Assembly: GCF_048820915.1 (NCBI RefSeq) | Contig: NZ_JBMERR010000005.1 | Coordinates: forward strand, 1-64,000 | Direction: 5' to 3' | Source: Cribrihabitans_A pelagius | GTDB lineage: Bacteria > Pseudomonadota > Alphaproteobacteria > Rhodobacterales > Rhodobacteraceae | Length of the DNA: 64,000 nt | Part shown: positions 23,882 through 32,907 of the stretch, piece after piece | Layout of the letters: each line of letters opens with the position of its first letter | Numbering within the stretch: the stretch's first letter is position 1 | Program-made: the position numbers and the translations under genes | Notes under the pieces: model-generated | What the model was told of the DNA's origin: nothing | The model's input: the letters and a program-made list of their open reading frames with translations, nothing else | Database searches by the model: none

Positions 23882-25345
23882 TCAATCCTTCAGGCTCTCT
23901 TCGCGCAAGCCGTCTGCCAGCAGGTTCAGCCCCAGCACCAGCGTCAGCAGCGCAAAAGCGGGCGGCAGCGCGGGGTGCAGGTAGATCGACAGCAGCTTGC
24001 GCCCGTCGTTGATGGTGGAACCCCAGTCCGGGCTTTCCGGCGGCAGGCCGAGGCCGAAGAAGCCGAGCGTTCCCAGCAGGATGGTGGTGTAGCCGATGCG
24101 CAGGCAGAAATCCACGATCAGCGGCCCGCGGGCATTGGGCAGGATCTCCCACAGCATGATGTACCAGGGGCCTTCGCCGCGGGTTTGCGCCGCTGCCACA
24201 TAGTCGCGCGTCTTGATGTCCATGGTCAGGCCGCGGACGATGCGGAACACCGTGGGCGAATTCACGAACACCACCGAGACAAAGACCACCAGGATGCCGC
24301 CGGGCACGTCGAAGAGGTCAAGGCCGGAAGGCAGACCCCAAATCGCGTAGTCCCTGGTGCGGATCAGGTCGCCGCCGGTGGAGACCAGCGAGAGGTAGAG
24401 CCAGAGGGCGATGCCCAGCACCACGATCAGGAGCGGGGTGCGGAATTTCGGCGTCGTGTAGTAGCGCGAGTTCAGAAGCACCGCGAGGAAGATGATCGGG
24501 AACAGGAACAGCACGATTGCCATGTAGTTCGGCACGCCGGTGGCGACGATCTCGGGGGTGACCAGCAGGTAGAACAGCAGGATCACCGGGAAGGCGAGGA
24601 TCAGGTTGGCGAGGAAGGACAGGAAGGTGTCGAGCCGGCCGCCGTAGTAGCCCGCGGGCAGGCCCAGGGTGATGCCGACCATGAAGGCGAACATTGCCGC
24701 CAAGGGCGCGATCTTGATCACCTCCCAGGCGCCTTTCACCAGGCGGCTGAAGACGTCGCGGGCGAGGTTGTCGCCGCCCAGCAGATACCACTGGAATTCG
24801 CCTTCGGCGGCGCCGGGCACCGGGGTTCCGGGCAGCTTGTTCTTCATGCCGGAGACCTGGTCCAGCGGGTTGTGGGTGATGATCAGGTCCATGGCGCCAA
24901 AGACGCCGGTGAAGACCCAGAACATCACCAGCGCAAAGCCGATCATGCCGATGGGGCTGTCGAACAGCTTGCCGTAGAGCCCGAGCCGCCGCTTGAAGAT
25001 GATGGAGGCGGCGAACAGCGCCGCAAGCGCCAGCCAGACCGGCAGGAAGCGCTGGCTGATGGCGCCGACGATGCCGGCGCCGGTGCCCATCACGGCGCCC
25101 AGCATCAGGTAGGCGGCGGCGGCCGCGACGGTCAGCAGGAACAGCAGCCGCACCGCCGAGCCCGCCATTGTGAGCGGGCCGGCGGCGAGGCTGACGGTGC
25201 CGTCGGGATTAACGGTGGCGGCGGGCTCGGGCATCAGCACGCTGAGGATCATCCAGGCGAGGATGGCCAGTGCAAGCGCGGCGAGCGAAAACATCAGGAT
25301 CGGGTTCAGGAAGGCGATGGCGCCGGTCCAGCTCAGGGGTTCCAT
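23882..25345 (-). CDS. ABC transporter permease, double-length DppC-type
   Basis: 487 residues, well above the roughly 290 usual for DppC/OppC permeases. The extra length is an N-terminal block of about 130 residues with additional membrane helices (LMFSLAALALAILAWMILSV, VRLLFLLTVAAAAAYLML) and a central insertion with further hydrophobic segments. The BPD_transp_1 core and its EAA-type loop are near the C-terminus (DYVAAAQTRGEGPWYIMLWE, then ILPNARGPLIV). It ends 98 bp before the fused ATPase and starts 15 bp after the partner permease. Subunit of a peptide/nickel/opine-type importer. Confidence 0.9.
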   Translation of the reverse strand: MEPLSWTGAIAFLNPILMFSLAALALAILAWMILSVLMPEPAATVNPDGTVSLAAGPLTMAGSAVRLLFLLTVAAAAAYLMLGAVMGTGAGIVGAISQRFLPVWLALAALFAASIIFKRRLGLYGKLFDSPIGMIGFALVMFWVFTGVFGAMDLIITHNPLDQVSGMKNKLPGTPVPGAAEGEFQWYLLGGDNLARDVFSRLVKGAWEVIKIAPLAAMFAFMVGITLGLPAGYYGGRLDTFLSFLANLILAFPVILLFYLLVTPEIVATGVPNYMAIVLFLFPIIFLAVLLNSRYYTTPKFRTPLLIVVLGIALWLYLSLVSTGGDLIRTRDYAIWGLPSGLDLFDVPGGILVVFVSVVFVNSPTVFRIVRGLTMDIKTRDYVAAAQTRGEGPWYIMLWEILPNARGPLIVDFCLRIGYTTILLGTLGFFGLGLPPESPDWGSTINDGRKLLSIYLHPALPPAFALLTLVLGLNLLADGLREESLKD

Positions 25346-25360
25346 GGTCCAGTTCCTCCC

Positions 25361-26413
25361 TTACGAAATCCGGATGCGCGGGTTCAGATAGACGTAGCCG
25401 ATGTCCGAGATCAGCTGCGTCAGCAGCACAACAAAGACCGACACGACCGAAACCGCGAGCAGGAGTTCAATGTCGTTGTTGCCGGCCGCCTCCACCAGGA
25501 TCCAGCCGAAGCCCTTGTAGTTGAACAGGGTCTCCACGATCACCACGCCGTTCAGAAGCCAGGGGAACTGCAGCATGATGACAGTGAAGGGCGCAATCAG
25601 CGCGTTCCTGAGCGCGTGTTTGATCACGATGTTGGAGAAACTCACGCCCTTCAGCCGCGCGGTGCGGATGTATTGCGCCGTCATCACCTCGGTCATCGAG
25701 GCGCGGGTCATGCGGGCGATGTAGCCCATGCCGTAAAGCGCGATGGTGAGGACCGGCAGGAAGAAATTCTCGAACGTGGGGTTGTCGGTTGCGGCGGTGG
25801 CGGTGCCCTTGAACCACTTCAGCCCCACGGTAGAGGAGGTGAAGACCGCGATGAAGACCACGCCTGAGACATATTCGGGCGTCGCGGTGGTGAGGATCGA
25901 GACGGTGGAAAAGGAGCGGTCGGTGACCGAGCCCTCGCGCATCCCCGCCAGCACCCCGATCAGCAGGGCCGAGGGCACCATCAGCAAAAGCACCCAGCCC
26001 ATCAGCCGCCCGGTGTTGCCGAGGCGTTCGGCAACGATGGTGGAGACGTCATCCTTGAAGCGGGTGGAATAGCCCCAGTCGCCCTGCAGGATGCCGCAGA
26101 AATTGGGGGCCTCGTCAGCCACTTCCGGCGGCACGGTGCCGGTGATGCAGCGTCCGCGCACCCCGTCCGCCGTTTCCAGGGTCCAGCCCGGCAGCACGCC
26201 CAGCCATTGGCCGTAGCGGCTGATCATCCAGCCGCCGTGGCCGTTGTTGACCAGCCAGCTGTCCACCGCCTCGTCCGACATCCGGAAGTTGCCCTGGGTC
26301 TTGGCCAGTTTTTCCAGGTTCGGATAGAGGTTGGTCAGGAAGAACACGATGAAGGTGAGGCACAGGGCCGTCAGCAGCATCACGCCCGAGCGGCGCAGAA
26401 TGAATAGTCCCAT
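25361..26413 (-). CDS. ABC transporter permease, DppB-type
   Basis: 350 residues. The start MGLFILRRSGVMLLTALCLTF (ATG at 26411-26413) gives the N-terminal helix standard for DppB. A large periplasmic loop with Cys residues (about 40-135, GRCITGTV and NFCGILQGDWG) follows, then five core helices with the EAA-type loop YIRTARLKGVSFSNIVIKHALRN. It pairs with the downstream DppC-like permease. The longer open frame upstream is Pro/Arg-rich and is not part of the protein. Confidence 0.9.
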   Translation of the reverse strand: MGLFILRRSGVMLLTALCLTFIVFFLTNLYPNLEKLAKTQGNFRMSDEAVDSWLVNNGHGGWMISRYGQWLGVLPGWTLETADGVRGRCITGTVPPEVADEAPNFCGILQGDWGYSTRFKDDVSTIVAERLGNTGRLMGWVLLLMVPSALLIGVLAGMREGSVTDRSFSTVSILTTATPEYVSGVVFIAVFTSSTVGLKWFKGTATAATDNPTFENFFLPVLTIALYGMGYIARMTRASMTEVMTAQYIRTARLKGVSFSNIVIKHALRNALIAPFTVIMLQFPWLLNGVVIVETLFNYKGFGWILVEAAGNNDIELLLAVSVVSVFVVLLTQLISDIGYVYLNPRIRIS

Positions 26414-26591
26414 TTGGGGTCCCTGTCGGTCTGGCGGGCCGGCTGCGGCGCTTGCTGCGGATCCCTGTTGCAGTTCCCCGGTGCGGATCCCCGTCTCGGG
26501 GCCTGGCTTGCGGACCGGGGCGGCGCGGGTCCGCTGCGGCGGATCGGGGGCGCGGGGCACAGGCGCGGGCGGCGGCCATCGTCGCTGGAGC

Positions 26592-26615
26592 GCACCGCCC
26601 CGGCCGGGGCGGTGC
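26592..26615 (-). terminator. Stem-loop between binding-protein and permease genes
   Basis: A perfect 24-bp palindrome with GCACCGCCCCGG as its half site lies 26 bp past the binding-protein stop and about 180 bp before the first permease. Such intercistronic hairpins usually stabilise the upstream mRNA or partly terminate, so the binding protein outnumbers the membrane subunits. There is no U-tract. Confidence 0.5.
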
Positions 26616-26640
26616 AGAGGTCATGTCAGGGCCGGGCTGC

Positions 26641-28308
26641 TCAGCCCGCGAAGCCCCACTTGTAATGGTGGTGTTCGAAGGCGACATGCATCTCCGCCCC
26701 TTCCACGTTGTCGCGCATGTGGCGGTAGAGCGAGCGCCAGTAGGGCTGGATGGTGACGCCTTCTTCCTGGATCAGAGCCTCGCCCTTGGCGGCGATCTCG
26801 CGGCGCTTTTCCGCATCGGCGATCGACAGCGCCTCGGTCAGCAGGGCGTCGAAGTCGGGGTTGGACCAGCCGAACTCGTTCCAGGCCTCGCCCGACTTGT
26901 AGGCCAGCGACCAGATCTGCACCCCAAGCGGCCGGTGGTTCCAGTTGGTGGAGCTGAAGGGGTATTTCACCCAGTCGTTCCAGAAGGTGGAGCCGGGCAG
27001 CACGGTGCGCTTCACCTTGAAGCCGGCGTCGCGCAGCTGCGCGGCGACGGCATCGGTGGTGTTGCGGCGCCAGTCGTCGTCGATCGAGATGATTTCGTGC
27101 TCGAACTCCATCATGCCGGCCTCTTCCATCAGGGCGCGCGCCGCGGCAGGGTCGGATTCCTGCTTCGGCAGCTCGGCATATTCCGGGTGGATCGGTCCGA
27201 CGTGGTGGTTTTCGGCGGGCTCGCCGCGGCCGCCATAGCCGAGCTCCAGGCAGACGGAATTGTCCACCGCCATCTGGATCGCTCTGCGCACGCGCTTGTC
27301 GGCATAGGGTTTCTGGCCGTCGATCTCGGCCAGCTGGTTGGGTCGGATCACGATGGTGGACATGGTGACCACCTCGGACTTCTTGTAGCCAAGCCCGTCC
27401 ATCACGTCGATGAATTCGCCGACGGATTCATAAAGCATGTCGACTTCTTCGGATTCCAGTGCCGCCAGCCAGGAGGAGGGATCGGTGCCGAAATCGATGT
27501 AATCGATACGGTCGAGTGCGGGGCGGCCGAAGACTTCCTCGCCCCACCAGGTGTGGTCCTCGTTGCGCTCCAGCACCGCTTTCACGCCGACGTCGAGCTG
27601 GGTGAGCTTGTATGGCCCGGTGCCGACGTTCTGGGTGAAGTCATCGGTCTGGAAGGAGGAGTGCACGATCGCGGCGGGGTAGTCCGACATGTTGGCGATA
27701 AGCGAGATGTCGGAGGCGGGCAGGTTGAGGCGGACGGTATGGCTGTCCGCGACCTCGATCACGCCTTCGCCGGCCTTGCCGGTCGCCTCGTCGATCAGGG
27801 TGGCGAAACGCCCCGCCATCGAGTTGCCTTCCATCGCCTTGTCGCACCAGCGCTCGATGTTGCGGGCGACATCTTCGGCGGTGAAATCATCGCCGTTGTT
27901 CCATTTCACGCCCTGGCGGACGTTCAGGGTGTAGACGGTGGCGTCCTCGTTGATTTCCCAGCTTTCCAGCAGCATCGGGCTGAAGGAGCCGTCGTTGTTG
28001 TATTCGACCAGGTATTCCAGGGTGCCGCGGGACTCGTTGCCCATTTCGGACCAGTCGTAGGTGCGCGGGTCCTTCAGCGGCTTGACCAGCATCTGCACCC
28101 GCAGGGTGCCGCCTTCCTGCATCGTGCCGGCTTGGGCGCTGGCCGGGGCGTCGAGGCCGATCATGCCGTAGGCGGCGGCCGAGGTGACGCCAAGGGCGGT
28201 GGCGCGGGTCAGGAATTCGCGGCGGTCCAGCTTGCCCTGGAGCACCTCTTTGGCGTGCATCTTCGCGGCCCAGTGAACGGGGGCGCCGGTGATGGTCTCG
28301 TCAGTCAT
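26641..28308 (-). CDS. ABC transporter substrate-binding protein (peptide/opine family, Tat signal)
   Basis: 555 residues, SBP_bac_5 family. The N-terminus carries a twin-arginine motif (DRREFLT, residues 28-34), then a hydrophobic stretch and an ASAQA cleavage region, so export is probably by Tat. The 20-odd residues before the Arg pair are longer than usual. The body has the family pattern LVEYNNDGSFSPMLLESWEI, VRQGVKWNNGDDFTAEDV and QNVGTGPYKL. Ligands of the family include peptides, opines, nickel and glycosides, and no residue here decides between them. It is the first gene of the importer operon, preceded by an AraC regulator on the same strand. Confidence 0.92.
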   Translation of the reverse strand: MTDETITGAPVHWAAKMHAKEVLQGKLDRREFLTRATALGVTSAAAYGMIGLDAPASAQAGTMQEGGTLRVQMLVKPLKDPRTYDWSEMGNESRGTLEYLVEYNNDGSFSPMLLESWEINEDATVYTLNVRQGVKWNNGDDFTAEDVARNIERWCDKAMEGNSMAGRFATLIDEATGKAGEGVIEVADSHTVRLNLPASDISLIANMSDYPAAIVHSSFQTDDFTQNVGTGPYKLTQLDVGVKAVLERNEDHTWWGEEVFGRPALDRIDYIDFGTDPSSWLAALESEEVDMLYESVGEFIDVMDGLGYKKSEVVTMSTIVIRPNQLAEIDGQKPYADKRVRRAIQMAVDNSVCLELGYGGRGEPAENHHVGPIHPEYAELPKQESDPAAARALMEEAGMMEFEHEIISIDDDWRRNTTDAVAAQLRDAGFKVKRTVLPGSTFWNDWVKYPFSSTNWNHRPLGVQIWSLAYKSGEAWNEFGWSNPDFDALLTEALSIADAEKRREIAAKGEALIQEEGVTIQPYWRSLYRHMRDNVEGAEMHVAFEHHHYKWGFAG

Positions 28309-28625
28309 GTAGATCTCCCTGTTGCACCGCTCTGGTGTCTGGTCTTGCAGAATGGCCGCGGCCCGGCGGCTGTGGCCGGGCGCGTTTCGCGGTCTGTCCG
28401 GATTAAGTGTTCCCCATGGCGGTATTCCGCATCACTTGGCGGAGTTCGTCAATGCACAGTTTCGGCAAACGGAGGTAAAAAAGCGACATTTCGGGGGCGC
28501 AACTGCAATTTCCGGCGGCGCGGCGCCGATTGACTGGGCAGAACTGCCTAGTTTGCTGCCGTGGCGGGGGAGCGGGCGCGGGCGGGGCGGGACAGCGCCG
28601 GTGAAAGCGCAGGGGCCTCAGTGTC
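28309..28625. promoter_or_regulatory. Control region of the ABC importer operon
   Basis: 317 bp between the AraC regulator and the binding-protein gene, both minus strand. It presumably carries the operon promoter and regulator sites. An A-rich patch near 28477 (GGTAAAAAAGCGACA) breaks the GC-rich background. No unambiguous direct repeats for an AraC dimer could be picked by eye. Confidence 0.4.
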
Positions 28626-29432
28626 TTAGGCGGCGGTGCGGGCGCTGCGGCGCAGCTCGCTTGGGGTGCGGCCGGTGTGCTGGGAGATAAAGCGGGTGAA
28701 ATAGGCGGCGCTGCCGAAGCCGAGCTGGCCTGCGATGTCGCGGATCGGCAAGTCGGAGCCGATCAGCAGGCTGCGGGCCGCGTGCAGCTGGTGCTCGGTG
28801 AGCAGCGCGGCGGCGGTCTTGCCGGTCTCCTGCTTGCAGACCCGGGTGAGATGCGTCGGCGTCACCTTCAGCGCCGCCGCATGGCCTGCCATGTTGCAAT
28901 GGGCCGGGCGGTATTCGGCGACACGCGCGCAATAAGCGCGGCACAGCCGTGCGGCCGCGGGCGGGCGCTGCTCCAGCGGTTCCGCCGGCAGCAGCCGTTG
29001 CAGCAGGATGCCCGCCAGGTCGCTATAGGCGTTCAGCGCCCGCTGCCAGCAGGCGCCGCGGTTGTCCTGCTCCTCTGCCATGGCGTCAAAGAGCGTGCCG
29101 AGCCGGTCCTGATGCTGCGGGTCCGCGGCGTGGAGGCACAGCGGGGCCGCGGGCAGCGCAGCGGGCTCCGGCGCGGTGGAGAGGATGCGGGCCCCGGCAC
29201 CGGCGGAGAAGGCAGCCGACCAGAGCGTGCCGGCCGGAATGTTCAGCAGGCTGTGCGGCCCGGCGTCGTGGCATTTGCCCGCGAGCATCAGCTTGGCCGA
29301 GCCCGCGGAAATCCAGATCAGAAGATGGCTGCGGCGGGCGTGCGCCAGCCCGGTCTGCCAGGCGCCGTCCGGCGCCAGCTGGGGTAAGGTGGCGATGCGG
29401 TACTCTTCGGCGGGGCTGGGATCAAACGGCAT
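28626..29432 (-). CDS. AraC-family transcriptional regulator
   Basis: 268 residues. An N-terminal cupin-like ligand domain (about 1-130, with the LLIWISAGSAKLMLAGKCHD beta segments) precedes a C-terminal HTH_18 domain: AAALKVTPTHLTRVCKQETG for the first helix-turn-helix and IRDIAGQLGFGSAAYFTRFI for the second, ending in GRTPSELRRS. The ATG at 29430-29432 fits the domain start; an upstream ATG would add 23 residues. It lies upstream of the peptide/opine importer on the same strand and probably controls it, with the imported compound as a likely inducer. Confidence 0.88.
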   Translation of the reverse strand: MPFDPSPAEEYRIATLPQLAPDGAWQTGLAHARRSHLLIWISAGSAKLMLAGKCHDAGPHSLLNIPAGTLWSAAFSAGAGARILSTAPEPAALPAAPLCLHAADPQHQDRLGTLFDAMAEEQDNRGACWQRALNAYSDLAGILLQRLLPAEPLEQRPPAAARLCRAYCARVAEYRPAHCNMAGHAAALKVTPTHLTRVCKQETGKTAAALLTEHQLHAARSLLIGSDLPIRDIAGQLGFGSAAYFTRFISQHTGRTPSELRRSARTAA

Positions 29433-29578
29433 AATTTTGCTTGGCACTCTAAAAATTGATTTTTGTGGCGCCAAGAGGGCATGAAATCCCGATTCGGGCA
29501 AGGTTGCGGAAAAATTGAACGATTTTGCCTGTGGCCGGCCGGCAGGGGAGTGCAGGAGGGCTAAGCGGCGGGCACCGC

Positions 29579-30439
29579 TCAGGCCGGTGTCACGCGGTGC
29601 CAGGACCGCATACGGGCGCGGAACCAGCTGCGCTGGCGCTTGGCGAACTGGCGGGTGGCGATGGCGGCGCGCTCCTCGGCCTGGCCGAGCGACAGCTCAC
29701 CGGTGACATGCGCCATCAGTTCCGGCACGCCGATTGCCTTGCAGGACGGCAGCGCCGGGTCGTAGCGGCCTTGCATGGCGCGCACTTCCGCCAGCGCGCC
29801 CGCCTCCAGCATCTGGGCGAAACGCCGCCGGATACGGGATTCGAGCCAGTCTTTCGTCGTTTCCACCACCAGCGCGGTGCATCCGGAGAGCGGCAGCGCA
29901 GGCGGCGGGGTGCCGTCCTGCCAGTCCGCGAGCGGGCGGCCGGTGGCGCGCAGCACCTCCCAGGCGCGCTGCACCCGGGCGCGGTTATTGAGGTCGATGC
30001 GGGCGGCGGTGCCCGTGTCGAGCCCGCGGCGCAGCGTCTCCAGATCGAGCCCGTCGGCCTCCTTGCGGACCCCGGCCGGGGTCGCGGGGATCTCGGCGAG
30101 GCCTTCGGTCAGTGCGGTGAAGTAAAGCCCGGTGCCGCCGACGATGATGGGGCGTTCGGGGCCCTCGAGCAGCGGCAGCACCTCGCGCAGCCAATGGCCC
30201 GCTGAATAGGGCGCGTCAAAGGGCAGGTGGCCATAGAGCGCATGCGGCGCGCGGGCTTCTTCCTCCGCTGAGGGGCGCGCGGTCACTACCCGCCAGCAGC
30301 CGTAGACCTGGCTGGCATCCGCGTTGACGATCACGCCGCCCTGGGTTTCGGCAATTTCTAGCGCCAGCGCTGATTTGCCCGAGGCGGTGGGGCCGGCGAT
30401 CAGCACCGGTTTGCCGGGGTCGATGGCAGGCAGTTTCAT
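29579..30439 (-). CDS. miaA: tRNA dimethylallyltransferase
   Basis: 286 residues. It adds the dimethylallyl group to A37 of tRNAs reading UNN codons. The P-loop GPTASGKS is at residues 16-23, NADASQVYGCW is the conserved segment that includes the catalytic Asp, and the IVGGTGLYF and RQFAKRQRSWFR blocks are diagnostic. The start at 30439 follows an AGAGGGAGC ribosome site. The gene is divergent from pyrH across 156 bp. Confidence 0.95.
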   Translation of the reverse strand: MKLPAIDPGKPVLIAGPTASGKSALALEIAETQGGVIVNADASQVYGCWRVVTARPSAEEEARAPHALYGHLPFDAPYSAGHWLREVLPLLEGPERPIIVGGTGLYFTALTEGLAEIPATPAGVRKEADGLDLETLRRGLDTGTAARIDLNNRARVQRAWEVLRATGRPLADWQDGTPPPALPLSGCTALVVETTKDWLESRIRRRFAQMLEAGALAEVRAMQGRYDPALPSCKAIGVPELMAHVTGELSLGQAEERAAIATRQFAKRQRSWFRARMRSWHRVTPA

Positions 30440-30595
30440 GGCGGCTCCCTCTGGGCGGTTCGAAAAGAGCTGTTTTCCGGGGACTTGCGCCCGGCCGGGC
30501 CGCGCGCAGCAGAAACGGCCCGGCGCGCATTGAAACCGGCCGCGATTTGCTCCATTTTGCGCGCAAATTAACCCAGCCATTCTCTGGAGCGCAAC

Positions 30596-31345
30596 ATGCC
30601 TCAAACCGAAGTACAGCCGGAGGCCCATCCGGCCGCAGCCTATAAACGTGTCATGCTGAAAATTTCCGGCGAGGCGCTGATGGGGGATCAGGGCTATGGC
30701 CTGCATCCGCCGACCGTGCAGCGCATCGCCCGCGAAGTGAAGTCTGTGCAGGAAATGGGTGTCGAGATCTGCATGGTAATCGGCGGCGGCAACATCTTCC
30801 GCGGGCTCTCCGGCTCGGCGCAGGGGATGGAGCGCACCACCGCCGACTACATGGGCATGCTGGCCACGGTGATGAACGCGCTGGCGATGCAGTCGGCGCT
30901 GGAAGGTCTGGGCGTCTTCACCCGGGTGATCTCGGCGATCCGCATGGACGAGGTGGCCGAGCCTTACATCCGCCGCCGCGCCGTGCGCCACCTGGAGAAG
31001 AAGCGGGTCTGCATCTTTGCCGCGGGCACCGGCAACCCCTATTTCACCACCGACACCGCGGCGACGCTGCGCGCCAACGAGATGGCCTGCGAGGCGATTT
31101 TCATGGGCAAGAACGGGGTCGATGGCGTTTATGACAAGGACCCCGCGATCCACTCCGACGCGGTGCGCTATGACGAGATCAGCTATGACGACGTGCTGGC
31201 CAAGCGGCTGCGGGTGATGGATGCCTCGGCGATCGCACTGGCGCGGGACAACAACCTGCCGCTGATCGTCTTCCCGCTGGACGAGCCGGGCGGCTTCCGC
31301 GGCATTCTCGCCGGGAAGGGCACCTATACGAAGGTCCAGGACTGA
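30596..31345 (+). CDS. pyrH: UMP kinase
   Basis: 249 residues of the amino-acid-kinase fold. MLKISGEALMGDQGYG near the N-terminus, the VIGGGNIFRG nucleotide loop and NGVDGVYDKDPAIH are typical. It phosphorylates UMP to UDP and is regulated by GTP and UTP in the family. A 16-residue N-terminal tail precedes the core. It is the first gene of the pyrH-frr-uppS-cdsA-dxr-rseP series; the usual tsf-rpsB partners are not in this window. Confidence 0.96.
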   Translation: MPQTEVQPEAHPAAAYKRVMLKISGEALMGDQGYGLHPPTVQRIAREVKSVQEMGVEICMVIGGGNIFRGLSGSAQGMERTTADYMGMLATVMNALAMQSALEGLGVFTRVISAIRMDEVAEPYIRRRAVRHLEKKRVCIFAAGTGNPYFTTDTAATLRANEMACEAIFMGKNGVDGVYDKDPAIHSDAVRYDEISYDDVLAKRLRVMDASAIALARDNNLPLIVFPLDEPGGFRGILAGKGTYTKVQD

Positions 31346-31373
31346 GGCCGGGCTTCAGGCTTCTGTCGAGACC

Positions 31374-31398
31374 GGGGCGGGCCGCGCGGCCCGTCCCC
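31374..31398 (+). terminator. Stem-loop between pyrH and frr
   Basis: GGGGCGGGCCGC and GCGGCCCGTCCCC pair with one bulged base almost without a loop, 29 bp after the pyrH stop. It is followed by more GC-rich complementary sequence and no U-tract. It is likely an attenuating or mRNA-stabilising hairpin, with frr possibly having its own promoter in the remaining 180 bp. Confidence 0.45.
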
Positions 31399-31575
31399 TG
31401 ATCCGCCGCCGCCGGCTGAACCGGCGGAGACGGCGGAAGGCCGCTGGCGAAGGCGGAGCTGGCGGGCCACGCGCCGCAAAAGCGGCCGTGAAACCTGGGG
31501 CAGATCGCTATACAATGTCCGTCCAATGGCTTAAGAGCCTCATGAAGACCGCCTCACACAAGGGGAGAGAGCAGC

Positions 31576-32139
31576 ATGTCTGACGATTTTGAACTGGATA
31601 CCGACGCCCTGAAACGCCGCATGGACGGCGCCATGGGCAATCTGCGAACCGAATTTGCTTCCTTGCGCACCGGCCGGGCCTCGGCCTCGATGCTGGAGCC
31701 GGTGATGGTGGATGCCTATGGCTCCATGACGCCGATCAACCAGGTTGGCACGGTGAACGTGCCGGAGCCGCGGATGGTGACCATCAATGTCTGGGACAAG
31801 TCGCTGGTCGGCAAGGTGGAAAAGGCGATTCGCGAGTCTGGCCTGGGCATCAATCCGCAGCTCAACGGCACCATCATCATGCTGCCGATCCCCGAGCTGA
31901 ACGAGGAGCGCCGCCGCGAGCTGACCAAGGTTGCGGGCCAGTATGCCGAGCACGCCCGCGTCGCCATCCGCAACGTGCGCCGCGACGGCATGGACCAGAT
32001 CAAGAAGGCCAAGGCAGACGGCATGTCCGAGGACGACCAGAAATTCTGGGAATCCGAGGTGCAGGAGCTGACCGACAAGATGATCAAGGTGGTCGACGAG
32101 GCGCTTGAGACCAAGCAAGCCGAGATCATGCAGGTCTGA
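31576..32139 (+). CDS. frr: Ribosome recycling factor
   Basis: 187 residues with the full RRF pattern: SLRTGRASASMLEPV, the MTPINQVGTVNVPEPRMVTI core, LRESGLGINPQLNG-type sequence and RRELTKVAGQYAEHARVAIRNVRRD. With EF-G it splits post-termination ribosomes. GGGGAGAGAG lies just before the ATG. It ends 9 bp before uppS. Confidence 0.97.
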   Translation: MSDDFELDTDALKRRMDGAMGNLRTEFASLRTGRASASMLEPVMVDAYGSMTPINQVGTVNVPEPRMVTINVWDKSLVGKVEKAIRESGLGINPQLNGTIIMLPIPELNEERRRELTKVAGQYAEHARVAIRNVRRDGMDQIKKAKADGMSEDDQKFWESEVQELTDKMIKVVDEALETKQAEIMQV

Positions 32140-32148
32140 TCGCCCATC

Positions 32149-32907
32149 ATGCCGGAAGCCTCCGATACGCACGCCCAGGCCGCCGGGGTTACGGCGGCGG
32201 CCGGGCCGGGTCCGCGCCATGTCGCCATCATCATGGATGGCAACGGCCGCTGGGCCCAGGCCCGCGGACGGCCCCGGCTGTTCGGCCATCACGCAGGCGC
32301 CAAGCGGGTGCGGGAAGTGGTGGAATGCTGCCCGGCTTTGGGCGTCAAATACCTGACGATATTCGCCTTTTCGACCGAGAACTGGAAGCGCACCCAGACC
32401 GAAGTGGCCGGGCTGATGAGCCTGTTCCGCCGATATATCTCCAAGGAGATGAAGGCGCTGGCGGCCAAAAACGTGCGGGTGCGCTTCATCGGCGACCGGC
32501 TGCGGCTGGATGCCAAGCTGACCGCGCTGATGGACCAGCTGGAGCGCGAGACCGAATGCAATGACGGCACCCATCTCACCATTGCGCTGAACTATGGCGG
32601 CCGCGACGAGGTGGCGCGGGCCACCAAGCGGCTGGCGCGGGATGTGGCGGCGGGGCGGCTCAGCCCCGAGGACGTCGATCTGGAAACCCTGCCGCGCTAC
32701 CTCGACACGCATGTGCTGCCGGACCCGGACCTTGTGATCCGCACCAGCGGCGAGGCGCGGATCTCGAACTTTCTGCTGTGGCAGTCGGCTTATGCCGAAT
32801 ATGAGTTCATCGACACGCTGTGGCCGGATTTCACTGCGGAAGAGCTGGCGCTGCTGTGCCAGAGCTTCGGCCGCCGCGACCGCCGTTTCGGAGCGGTGAA
32901 GACATGA
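32149..32907 (+). CDS. uppS: Undecaprenyl diphosphate synthase (isoprenyl transferase)
   Basis: 252 residues. The catalytic Asp30 is in IIMDGNGRWAQ; GHHAGAKRVREVVE, FAFSTENWKR and the C-terminal PDPDLVIRTSGEARISNFLLWQ are the family blocks. It makes the C55 lipid carrier for peptidoglycan and LPS from FPP and IPP. Its stop overlaps the cdsA start (ATGA), and dxr two genes on feeds the same isoprenoid route. Confidence 0.96.
   Translation: MPEASDTHAQAAGVTAAAGPGPRHVAIIMDGNGRWAQARGRPRLFGHHAGAKRVREVVECCPALGVKYLTIFAFSTENWKRTQTEVAGLMSLFRRYISKEMKALAAKNVRVRFIGDRLRLDAKLTALMDQLERETECNDGTHLTIALNYGGRDEVARATKRLARDVAAGRLSPEDVDLETLPRYLDTHVLPDPDLVIRTSGEARISNFLLWQSAYAEYEFIDTLWPDFTAEELALLCQSFGRRDRRFGAVKT

Noticed and set aside
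22683..25867. Plus-strand frames of 383 and 630 codons across the ABC operon
   Set aside because: Composition is His/Arg/Asp/Gln-rich, typical of antisense frames, and the minus-strand genes carry complete ABC motifs.
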